DNA of 5,043 bases from Actinomycetota bacterium. Its GTDB lineage: Bacteria > Actinomycetota > Actinomycetes > Streptosporangiales > Streptosporangiaceae. The position numbers and the translations under genes are program-made. Positions 1-5,043 of this stretch are shown here, piece by piece (the stretch's first letter is position 1; each line of letters begins with the position of its first letter). Under the pieces are notes generated by a model, which was given only the letters and a program-made list of their open reading frames with translations, made no database searches and was not told the DNA's origin. The DNA lies in contig PLIQ01000399.1 of assembly GCA_003140115.1 (NCBI GenBank), positions 1 through 5,043 on the forward strand, read 5' to 3'.

Positions 1-44
1 GGACCGCCGAGGTGACTGAGCAGGCGATCGGCCCCGGCGCCTGA
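1..44 (+). CDS. Possible 3' end of an upstream gene (partial)
   Basis: Only the third + frame stays open from the left edge. It reads TAEVTEQAIGPGA and ends at a TGA at 42-44; the other two + frames stop within the first 19 bases. The acidic then Gly/Pro/Ala-ending peptide and GC-rich third positions fit a protein C-terminus, but 13 codons are too few to identify a family or even to prove coding. If real, the gene runs in the same direction as the VOC gene, with 118 bp between its stop and that gene's ATG. Confidence 0.3.
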   Translation, partial: TAEVTEQAIGPGA

Positions 45-151
45 CCCGCGTAGATCAGTGCGTGCCGGGTACGCTTTGATCCGCCCAGGGCCCGGCGGTT
101 CACCCAGCAAGGCGGCGTGCAGCCGGGAGCTCGTACCGCTACCCGGACCAT

Positions 152-157
152 GGAGGT
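152..157 (+). promoter_or_regulatory. Ribosome binding site deciding the VOC start
   Basis: GGAGGT, a near-perfect Shine-Dalgarno match, lies five bases before the ATG at 163. It selects that ATG over in-frame upstream starts such as the GTG-like codon near 58, whose extra 35 residues (Pro/Gly/Arg-rich) do not look like part of the fold. Confidence 0.8.
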
Positions 158-162
158 ACAAG

Positions 163-597
163 ATGCCTGAAGGCAGCCAGCCCGCATATGAGATCTCACT
201 GGCCTTCTTCATTACCTCTAACGACGTGGAACGCTCCCGCCGCTTCTACACGGAGGTGCTCGGCGGCAAGACCATCCGCTCGGGGGAGCCGACGTACGTG
301 GCGCTCGCCAACAGCTCGATCATCATCAACGCCGGTGGCGGCCCGACCGACGACAAGCCGGCCGTCACGCTCGAGACACCGCGCGACCCGGATCTGGCCA
401 GCAGCTTCCTCAACATCCGGGTCTCGGACATCCACGCTGTGTACGCGGAGTGGAGCGCGCGAGGCGCCGAATTCCTCACGCCCCCGAAACAGCACAAGAC
501 CGAGCTCCGCTGCTACATACGTGACCCCGACGGGTACCTGATCGAGGTAGGCCAGACCACCCTGCCAGGTGGCTGGGACCAGTTCGTAAACCCCTGA
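163..597 (+). CDS. VOC-family (glyoxalase/bleomycin-resistance/dioxygenase fold) protein
   Basis: A 144-residue cytoplasmic protein with the paired beta-alpha-beta-beta-beta layout of the vicinal oxygen chelate superfamily. The first module starts at about residues 12-36 (SLAFFITSNDVERSRRFYTE, then VLGG), the usual strand followed by the 'D-x-x-x-S-x-x-FY-x-x-x-LG' helix. The second module spans about 82-133 (FLNIRVSDIHAVY, then RGAEFLTPP, then YIRDPDGYLIEVGQ). Glu128 in IEVGQ matches the usual C-terminal metal-ligand Glu. No His is visible at the other two usual ligand positions (strand 1 AFFIT, strand 5 LNIRV), so metal binding as in glyoxalase I or extradiol dioxygenases is doubtful. Length is normal for a single-domain VOC protein, so the active form is probably a dimer. 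Family members include lyases, dioxygenases, antibiotic-binding proteins and many of unknown role; the substrate cannot be named here. The ATG is chosen because of the strong ribosome binding site five bases upstream. It stands alone, with 311 bp before the kinase gene on the same strand. Confidence 0.88.
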   Translation: MPEGSQPAYEISLAFFITSNDVERSRRFYTEVLGGKTIRSGEPTYVALANSSIIINAGGGPTDDKPAVTLETPRDPDLASSFLNIRVSDIHAVYAEWSARGAEFLTPPKQHKTELRCYIRDPDGYLIEVGQTTLPGGWDQFVNP

Positions 598-842
598 AGG
601 AGTCCCCGGGTTCGGGCAGGGCGGCGGCCGCCATGTCGCGTTTAGGCGGGCAGGGACGCTGGGCTGACCTGATTCTGGTTCGCTATGCGGGCCTGGCTAA
701 ATGCCACTATCGTGATGATTCGGGCTGCGGGGACTGGACCGGTGAGGCTCGGGATGCTGACCTGCGCAGGGAGTGGGTCCTGTGGCCCGCCAGCCGTACC
801 GCGAACGGAGGCTCGTGAGCTGCGCGGCGGAAACCATCACGG

Positions 843-874
843 GGCCAGCCTGGCGAGCCCGGCTGGCGCTGGCC
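843..874 (+). repeat. GC-rich inverted repeat with two alternative right arms
   Basis: GCCAGCC (844-850) can pair with GGCTGGC (861-867), giving 7 bp with a 10-base loop. The overlapping left arm GGCCAGC (843-849) can instead pair perfectly with GCTGGCC (868-874). The two pairings exclude each other. The element sits 35 bp before the chosen kinase start and has no T-run, so it is not a classical terminator. It could be a leader-RNA structure, or simply chance in GC-rich DNA. Confidence 0.35.
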
Positions 875-896
875 GGACCCTGATCGCGTCTTGCCC

Positions 897-903
897 GGTG
901 GGG
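897..903 (+). promoter_or_regulatory. Ribosome binding site for the kinase GTG start
   Basis: GGTGGGG is a purine-rich, imperfect Shine-Dalgarno five bases before the GTG at 909. It favours 909 over the TTG at 891 (no comparable site) and, less decisively, over the in-frame ATG at 936, which has only GGGA directly against it. Confidence 0.5.
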
Positions 904-908
904 TGTCC

Positions 909-2597
909 GTGAGCGGGACGGGCCCGGTCCTGGGAATGTCAGGCCAGGTTGCCGGTTACCGGCTGGGGAAGTGTATCGGCCAGGGCGACGCGGCTGTTGT
1001 CCGTCTCGCCCGGGACGAGCGCCTGGACCGCAAGGTGGCGGTCAAGATCCTGGCCCCGGAGCTGGCCGGTGATGCTGCCTTCCGGGACAGGTTTCTTTCC
1101 GAGTCACGGGCGGCCGCCGCGCTAGGCCACCCCCACATCGTTCCCGTCTACGAGGCCGGCGATGCGGACGGGATTGTGTACGTGGCCATGCGCTACGTCG
1201 AAGGCGGCGATGCCCGGTCGCTGCTCACCCGGCTCGGGCCGCTTCCTTTCGCCTGGGCCTGGAGCGTCATCGCCCAGGTGGCGTCGGCTCTGGATGCCGC
1301 TCACGGCCACGGCCTGATCCATCGCGACGTCAAGCCCGCCAACATGCTGCTCGAAGTCGGCAGCGGGGCGGGCGGGAGAACACCCGACCGGGCCGGCGGC
1401 TGCGGCCTCGGCCATGTTTACCTGTCTGATTTCGGGATGGGCAGGGACTTGTCGGCGGGTGAGATCATCGCGGCGGGCCACGGGGGAGCCCTGGATTACC
1501 TCGCGCCAGAGCAGATCCAGGGGCGCGCTCTGGACGGACGCGCGGACCTGTACTCGCTGGCCTGCGCGGGGTTCGAGTTGCTGTGCGGCACGCCGCCCTT
1601 CGGGCCGGACCAGGACTTGACGGTCATGTATGCACAGCTGTACGCGCCGCCTCCCGCGGCTGCGGCGCGGCGTCCTGACCTGCCCGCGGCAGTCGACCTG
1701 GTCCTGGCCACGGCGCTGGCGAAGAACCCGGCAGCCCGGTACCCGACCTGTGGCCAGTTCGCTGAAGAGCTGCGCATCGCGCTCGGGCTCCTTCCCGGTG
1801 AGCCAGACGACCCGCGCTCGGCGGGCCGCACCAGGCCAGTCACGGAACCCCCGGCGGAATCCAGCCAGGACCGCTATGCCGAGCGGCACGAATCCGTGCC
1901 CGAGCCCGCATACCCCCCGGCGCCCGTGCAGTCTGACCCTCGGCAGCCCCGGCACCGCTCAGCCGTAATAGGGCTCATCCTTGCTCTGGCCGCAGCGGGC
2001 ATCGCCGCCGCGGTGGCCATCGGCATCGTCTCGGCGAGGCCGACCCGGGACAGACCGGCGGTGTCCTCCCCAGCGGCGACCTCAGCACCGTCACCGTCAT
2101 CGTCATCGGTAGCGCCATCGTCATCTGCACCGTCATCGTCATCAGGGCCCGCGCTGGCCTCGAAGCAGGCGGCCGCCGTGAACGAGCTGCTGAGTTCGAG
2201 CGCGACCACCCGCAAGGCATTGCAAGGCGCGGTCAGCGAGGCCCGTGATTGTACGGACCTGTCCAACGCGGTCAGCCAGATCCAGAACGCGGTGGATCAG
2301 CGCAGCACCGAGTACGACCAGGCATCAGCCCTGTCGACCTCCGCTCTGGCGGATGGCACGATCGTGAAGGCCGACCTGACCACGGCACTGCGCAGTTCGC
2401 TGGATGCCGACCGGGACTACCTGGCCTGGGCCCAGCAGCTACAGCTTGGGTGCACCCCGGCGACTCAATCGAGTGCCTACGACGCCGCGAATCAGGCCGA
2501 CATGCGGGCGAACGCCGCGAAGGAGGCGTTCGTCCAGGTGTGGAATCCGGTCGCGACCCTGTACGGCATCCAGCAGGAGTCGCCCGCCAGCATCTAG
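909..2597 (+). CDS. Membrane-anchored Ser/Thr protein kinase, PknB-like (STPK)
   Basis: A 562-residue Hanks-type kinase that phosphorylates Ser/Thr of cytoplasmic proteins in response to a signal sensed outside. Kinase domain, about residues 17-280: Gly-rich loop GQGDAAVV (24-31), VAVK with Lys46, helix-C Glu65, HRDVKPAN (138-145; Asp140 and Asn145), DFG (174-176), APEQ (199-202) and DGRADLYSL (209-217). The main catalytic residues are all present, so it should be active. Then come a Pro/Arg-rich juxtamembrane segment (about 285-345), one transmembrane helix (about 352-374), a Ser/Pro/Ala stalk (about 384-415) and a helical outer domain of about 145 residues with only two cysteines (Cys448, Cys515) and a late WNPVA motif. 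From memory, similar tails occur on other actinobacterial kinases; there are no PASTA repeats. Oddities: a roughly 16-residue Gly-rich insertion (about 149-168) between the catalytic loop and DFG, and no threonine in the activation segment. GTG 909 is chosen on its ribosome binding site; ATG 936 would only remove nine residues. The gene converges on the ureohydrolase gene. Confidence 0.92.
   Translation: MSGTGPVLGMSGQVAGYRLGKCIGQGDAAVVRLARDERLDRKVAVKILAPELAGDAAFRDRFLSESRAAAALGHPHIVPVYEAGDADGIVYVAMRYVEGGDARSLLTRLGPLPFAWAWSVIAQVASALDAAHGHGLIHRDVKPANMLLEVGSGAGGRTPDRAGGCGLGHVYLSDFGMGRDLSAGEIIAAGHGGALDYLAPEQIQGRALDGRADLYSLACAGFELLCGTPPFGPDQDLTVMYAQLYAPPPAAAARRPDLPAAVDLVLATALAKNPAARYPTCGQFAEELRIALGLLPGEPDDPRSAGRTRPVTEPPAESSQDRYAERHESVPEPAYPPAPVQSDPRQPRHRSAVIGLILALAAAGIAAAVAIGIVSARPTRDRPAVSSPAATSAPSPSSSSVAPSSSAPSSSSGPALASKQAAAVNELLSSSATTRKALQGAVSEARDCTDLSNAVSQIQNAVDQRSTEYDQASALSTSALADGTIVKADLTTALRSSLDADRDYLAWAQQLQLGCTPATQSSAYDAANQADMRANAAKEAFVQVWNPVATLYGIQQESPASI
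2082..2144 (+). repeat. In-frame TCA/TCG serine-codon repeat in the kinase stalk
   Basis: The stalk-coding DNA is built from CCG-TCA-TCG-TCA units. A 16-base direct repeat (CACCGTCATCGTCATC) occurs at 2092-2107 and 2128-2143, exactly 36 bases (12 codons) apart, so changes by whole units would keep the frame. Eight serine codons here are TCA, which is rare in DNA this GC-rich. The product is a flexible Ser/Pro/Ala linker just outside the membrane helix. Confidence 0.75.
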
Positions 2598-2613
2598 CGG
2601 CCAGCCACCGCCG

Positions 2614-2648
2614 TCGCAGCTCTGATCCTCAGTGAGTCGCGGCTGCGA
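2614..2648. terminator. Possible bidirectional terminator at the convergent junction
   Basis: TCGCAGC (2614-2620) pairs perfectly with GCTGCGA (2642-2648), with a 21-base interior that contains a small CTGA/TCAG hairpin (2622-2632). The element begins 16 bp after the kinase stop and spans the stop codon of the opposing ureohydrolase gene, where a shared terminator would be expected. There is no T-run on either side and the loop is long, so this is a weak call. Confidence 0.3.
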
Positions 2649-3537
2649 GTATGCGGGCGATGCTGCTGATGAAGCGGGGCAGCGCGTCAGGGTCCCCGGC
2701 GCAGCGGGTCGGGTTGAGTTCTCCGATCGACAGCGCTCGCATCCGCGGATCGCGGGCCGCCGTCGTGAGTGCCTCGGCGGCCTGGTGCAGGGTAGGTCCG
2801 GTGTTACGGCAGTCGGTGTTCTCCGCCAGCGGGGCATCGACGAAGTCCATGACGTCGACGTCGAGGTGGAGGGCGAGCGGCCCGGGAGGAAGGTGGCCGA
2901 GCGCGACCAGGGCGGCGGCGGGCGGATCGGCGGCCAGCGCCTGGCTGGTGGTGACGTGCAGGCCGAGCCGGTCGGCCTGCTCACGCTCCCATTGCGTGGC
3001 CACCCGCGGCTCGACCCCGAGCCAGGCCACTTGGTCCGCCTCGAGCAGCGGCCGCCGCCCGAACGCGTCGGTCAGGGTGTCCAGGCAGCCCGGCAGGGCA
3101 AGCGCGTGTGCTAGCCCCATCCAGTCCAGAGCCCCGTCGGTGGTGCTTTGCGGAGTGTTGAGGTCGTAATGACGGTCGACGTACAGCAATCCCGGCGCCC
3201 CGGCGCCCAGGCGCCGCAGCGCCGCCACGACCCCGAGCGCGATGGTGCAGTTCCCGCCGAGCACCAGGGCAATGTCGCCACGCGCCAGCAACGGGTGGAG
3301 CCGGTCCGCTAGCTGCTGCACGGACGTCGTCGCCTGGTCGGCGTTCTGGGCCAGCGGATGATCCCGGTCCGGGCCCCAGGCCTGGTGAGGCAGGTCCCCG
3401 TCGTCGTGCACCTCGAGCCCGGAGGCGGTGAGCTGTTCGAGCAGGCCGGCCGAACGCAACGCCGCGGGCGCCAGGTCCTGGCCGGCCGCATAGCTGGCCG
3501 CGCTGCTCGGAACACCCACGACTGAGATCCGGCTCAC
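2629..3537 (-). CDS. Arginase/agmatinase-family (ureohydrolase fold) protein
   Basis: A 302-residue protein, counting from the GTG at 3537, close to the usual 300 residues of the family. Known members use a two-metal (Mn) centre to hydrolyse guanidino or formimino compounds such as arginine, agmatine, proclavaminate or formiminoglutamate. Visible motifs: VLGGNCT (92-98) in place of GGDHS, DRHYDLN (121-127) matching DAHxD with Asp121, His123 and Asp125 kept, HLDVDVMDF (224-232) matching SxDxDxxD with Asp226 and Asp228 kept, and GELNP (272-276) matching the substrate-binding Glu of EVNP. Five of six metal ligands are therefore present and the first His is Cys97, so reaction and substrate are uncertain. 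The start is uncertain: the frame stays open upstream to a GTG at 3663, but those 42 codons encode a TetR helix-turn-helix, and arginase-type sequence begins at about SRISVVGVP. A twin GTG lies at 3540; no strong ribosome binding site precedes either. It is downstream of the oxidoreductase on the same strand. Confidence 0.82.
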   Translation of the reverse strand: MSRISVVGVPSSAASYAAGQDLAPAALRSAGLLEQLTASGLEVHDDGDLPHQAWGPDRDHPLAQNADQATTSVQQLADRLHPLLARGDIALVLGGNCTIALGVVAALRRLGAGAPGLLYVDRHYDLNTPQSTTDGALDWMGLAHALALPGCLDTLTDAFGRRPLLEADQVAWLGVEPRVATQWEREQADRLGLHVTTSQALAADPPAAALVALGHLPPGPLALHLDVDVMDFVDAPLAENTDCRNTGPTLHQAAEALTTAARDPRMRALSIGELNPTRCAGDPDALPRFISSIARILAAATH

Positions 3538-3540
3538 CAC

Positions 3541-3747
3541 GGTGAGGCTACCGGCGCCCGCCGCGCAGTACAAAGCCCTGACGAGAACGGCCTCCAGCAG
3601 CGCCGCCTCGGTGGGGAAGTGGCGGAAGACCGTGCCGATGCCGACCCCGGCCAGGCGGGCCACCCTCTCCGTCGATGCGGACTCGCCGGCCTTGCCGAAG
3701 ACCGCTCAGCCAGCTAGCAGCAGGCTAGGTGGTTCCGCCGCGGCCAT
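3541..3747 (-). pseudogene. Truncated TetR-family regulator remnant, fused in frame to the ureohydrolase gene
   Basis: Reading the ureohydrolase frame upstream from 3541 gives a recognisable TetR N-terminal domain. From an ATG at 3747 it runs MAAAEPPSLLLAG, a TGA stop (3708-3706), AVFGKAGESASTERVARLAG, then VGIGTVFRHFPTEAALLEAV. This aligns without a gap to the TetR pattern of helix 1 (LLxAAxxVFxxxG), helix 2 (STxxVARxAG) and recognition helix 3 (VGxGTxYRHF), with the stop falling inside helix 1. The ligand-binding domain of about 130-150 residues is missing: after helix 4 begins, the sequence passes within about a dozen codons into the arginase-type domain. I infer an old TetR gene that lost its C-terminal part and gained a nonsense mutation. 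The alternative is a short expressed helix-turn-helix fusion starting at GTG 3663, but it would lack helix 1 and has no well-spaced ribosome binding site. The ATG at 3747 lies 44 bp after the oxidoreductase stop. Confidence 0.72.
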
Positions 3748-3791
3748 CTGCTGTTGCGCAGGTAACAGCCTTGGGCTTGACGGCGATGCCC

Positions 3792-4649
3792 TCAGGCCGC
3801 GGACCGGTCGGCGAGCAGGTCGCGCACCGTACGCGGCTGACGGCCGAGCAGGTCGCCGAGGAGCGGGTCAACGCCCGCGAAGCGCCGCTCGCGGGCGGCC
3901 TGGTAGAACCCGAGCAGGAACCGGGCCATGACCTCCGGGGTGCCGTGCGCGACCTGCTCGGCGACCCACTTGTCGTCGTCTACGACGACGCGCCGGATAT
4001 CGCGGCCGGTGAGCTCGGAGGCGATCCGCGCGATCTCGTCGAACGTCACGGCGGCGCTCGCGGTGAGCGTGACCGGACCGTCGAAGTGCCGCTCCCCGGC
4101 GAGGATCACGGCGGCCGCCTCCGCCTCGTCAGCGCGTTCGGTCCATGACACGGGTCCATCGGCTGGCGTCGTGATCACGCCGGTCTCGCGCCAGGGCCCA
4201 AGCAGCCAGTCGAGGCTGTGCGCGTAGAAGCCGTTACGGAGGGAGGTCCAGGCGACGCCGGAATCCGCCAGCAGCGCCTCGGCCGCGGCGTGATCGCGCG
4301 CGGGGAAGAACGGGCTGTCGAGTCCCGTGTGCTGGTGGCTGGTGTAGAGGATCCGGCGGGCGCCGGCTGCGACGGCGGTATCGATGCCGACGCGGAGCAG
4401 AGCAACCCCGTCAGCGCTGGGATCGTTCGACGAGACCAGCAGGACCTGCTCGGCGCCTGCGAACGAGTCGAGCAGTGCCGCCGGGTCCTCATAGGCGCCG
4501 CGCCGTACGCGCACGCCGCGATCGGCGAAGTGCTGCGCCTTCGCGACGTCGCGCACGCTCACGCCGATCCGGTCCGCGGGGATGCGCTTGAGCAGGTGCT
4601 CGACGGTGGCGCCGTTGAGGGCACCAGTGGCGCCGGTGATCACGATCAT
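3792..4649 (-). CDS. QorB/NmrA-like NAD(P)-dependent oxidoreductase (atypical SDR)
   Basis: A 285-residue cytoplasmic protein with an N-terminal Rossmann fold. It opens with MIVITGATGALNGATVEHLL, the TGATGxLG nucleotide-binding loop, although Asn12 replaces the last glycine and a Gly follows at 13. VSVRD (30-34), with Arg33 after strand 2, suggests preference for NADP. LLVSS (70-74), ILYTS (100-104) and SLRNGFY (136-142) follow the order seen in E. coli QorB (NAD(P)H:quinone oxidoreductase 2) and in NmrA/TMR-type proteins; as in these, there is no clear classical SDR YxxxK pair. Length matches QorB (about 286). It may reduce quinones or act as a redox-sensing NADP-binding protein; the sequence does not decide. 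The ATG is supported by AAAGGA nine bases upstream. It is transcribed divergently from a TetR gene across an 89-bp region full of inverted repeats, so that regulator probably represses it. The TetR remnant and the ureohydrolase follow on the same strand and could be read from the same transcript. Confidence 0.88.
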   Translation of the reverse strand: MIVITGATGALNGATVEHLLKRIPADRIGVSVRDVAKAQHFADRGVRVRRGAYEDPAALLDSFAGAEQVLLVSSNDPSADGVALLRVGIDTAVAAGARRILYTSHQHTGLDSPFFPARDHAAAEALLADSGVAWTSLRNGFYAHSLDWLLGPWRETGVITTPADGPVSWTERADEAEAAAVILAGERHFDGPVTLTASAAVTFDEIARIASELTGRDIRRVVVDDDKWVAEQVAHGTPEVMARFLLGFYQAARERRFAGVDPLLGDLLGRQPRTVRDLLADRSAA

Positions 4650-4658
4650 GTGATGCCG

Positions 4659-4664
4659 TCCTTT
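4659..4664 (-). promoter_or_regulatory. Ribosome binding site of the oxidoreductase
   Basis: On the minus strand AAAGGA precedes the ATG at 4649 by nine bases, a good Shine-Dalgarno at normal spacing. It fixes the start and shows that this mRNA has a leader, unlike the divergent TetR gene. Confidence 0.75.
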
Positions 4665-4674
4665 GCGTTACCAG

Positions 4675-4696
4675 TGATATGTCAAAGACGATATCA
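4675..4696. promoter_or_regulatory. Operator-like inverted repeat near the oxidoreductase promoter
   Basis: TGATAT (4675-4680) and ATATCA (4691-4696) are perfect inverted arms 10 bases apart, with a nested GTC-AAA-GAC inside that is offset by one base. The span of about 22 bp is typical for a TetR-dimer site. On the minus strand it covers where the oxidoreductase promoter should lie: TATCAC (4679-4674) is a possible -10 giving a leader of about 18 bases, but I see no good -35. Most likely bound by the divergent TetR protein; this is inferred from position and symmetry. Confidence 0.5.
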
Positions 4697-4701
4697 GGGG
4701 A

Positions 4702-4712
4702 AACAATATGTT
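4702..4712. promoter_or_regulatory. Small inverted repeat AACA-ATA-TGTT
   Basis: An 11-bp element with 4-bp perfect arms in the middle of the divergent region, between the two longer inverted repeats. It may be part of the operator array or just AT-rich chance; the arms are short. Confidence 0.25.
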
Positions 4713-4722
4713 AGCAAATTTC

Positions 4723-4738
4723 TGTTATCATCGATAAC
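4723..4738 (+). promoter_or_regulatory. Extended -10 promoter and perfect palindrome at the TetR start (operator candidate)
   Basis: TGTTATCAT (4723-4731) fits an extended -10 (TGn followed by TATCAT, five of six to TATAAT). Transcription would begin about seven bases later, at or beside the GTG at 4739, so the TetR mRNA would be leaderless; no Shine-Dalgarno is visible upstream. Overlapping it, GTTATC-ATC-GATAAC (4724-4738) is a perfect inverted repeat with 6-bp arms that ends directly against the start codon. A repressor bound there would block both the -10 and the start site, fitting autoregulation. Confidence 0.55.

Positions 4739-5043
<305 letters not shown>

Larger units (their letters stand above)
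598..908 (+). other. Intergenic region upstream of the kinase, no convincing gene
   Basis: This 311-bp stretch has short open frames (for example 633-818, a Trp/Arg/Gly-rich 61-residue peptide), but none has a good ribosome binding site, a family resemblance or a believable hydrophobic core, so I call no gene. It must hold the end of the VOC transcript and probably the kinase promoter. I see no confident -35/-10 pair; CTAAAT near 697-702 is the most -10-like hexamer but has no matching -35. A GC-rich inverted repeat lies at 843-874 and is listed separately. Confidence 0.5.

Noticed and set aside
70..160. Possible tRNA-like stretch (GGTTCACCC resembling a T-arm)
   Set aside because: No acceptor stem, anticodon arm or D-arm can be folded around it.
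633..818. Possible small ORF of 61 codons between the VOC and kinase genes
   Set aside because: No good ribosome binding site, composition of random GC-rich frames, no domain or membrane segment.
1122..1955. Long open frame (277 codons) on the minus strand inside the kinase gene
   Set aside because: It is the mirror of a GC-rich coding region: Arg/Gly/Val-rich, with no recognisable fold, while the + strand shows every kinase motif.
2629..3663. Taking the ureohydrolase as a 344-residue protein starting at GTG 3663
   Set aside because: The first 42 residues are TetR helices 2-3, not arginase sequence, and no well-spaced ribosome binding site precedes 3663. Kept only as an alternative.
3729..4148. 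Open frame of 139 codons on the + strand opposite the oxidoreductase
   Set aside because: Shadow of the coding strand: Arg/Gly/Asp/Val-rich without motifs, while the minus strand encodes a clear Rossmann-fold protein.
4680..4685. Perfect TTGACA (-35 consensus) on the minus strand upstream of the oxidoreductase
   Set aside because: At normal spacing the -10 would fall on the ribosome binding site (AGGACG), which cannot work for a gene with a leader. The hexamer is more simply part of the inverted repeat at 4675-4696.

Overview
The window is high-GC DNA with codon usage strongly biased to G/C at third positions, GTG starts, a PknB-type Ser/Thr kinase with an extracytoplasmic tail, and several TetR-type regulators. 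This points to an actinomycete-like (Actinomycetota) chromosome; species cannot be told from the sequence. There is no rRNA, tRNA, CRISPR array or recognisable insertion sequence.

Layout, left to right. (1) A few codons that may be the 3' end of an upstream + strand gene (to about 44). (2) A small VOC/glyoxalase-fold protein (163-597, +) with a good Shine-Dalgarno. (3) A gene-poor stretch of 311 bp (598-908) containing a GC-rich hairpin with two alternative right arms. (4) A membrane-anchored Ser/Thr protein kinase (909-2597, +): kinase domain, proline-rich juxtamembrane region, one transmembrane helix, Ser-rich stalk encoded by a TCA/TCG repeat, and an outer domain with two cysteines. (5) A 31-bp convergent junction. 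(6) On the minus strand, an arginase/agmatinase-fold (ureohydrolase) gene (3537-2629) preceded in the same frame by the remains of a TetR-family DNA-binding domain that carries a stop codon (about 3747-3541). (7) A QorB/NmrA-like NAD(P)-binding oxidoreductase (4649-3792, -). (8) A compact, AT-richer divergent regulatory region (4650-4738) with three inverted repeats. (9) The first 101 codons of a TetR/AcrR regulator (4739 to the edge, +).

The best-supported functional unit is the right-hand divergent pair: a TetR regulator and the oxidoreductase it most likely controls, as is common for redox- or electrophile-responsive pairs. The TetR gene looks leaderless, with an extended -10 and a perfect inverted repeat abutting its GTG start. 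The oxidoreductase, TetR remnant and ureohydrolase genes share a strand and could be co-transcribed, with the remnant marking a past deletion or rearrangement. The kinase and the VOC protein are separate units; nothing in the sequence ties them to the right-hand genes.

I found no convincing previously undescribed multi-gene system. The points most worth a second look are the TetR/ureohydrolase junction with its stop codon, the non-canonical Asn-Cys in the first metal motif of the ureohydrolase, the kinase activation segment lacking threonine, and the leaderless TetR with its overlapping operator-like palindrome.
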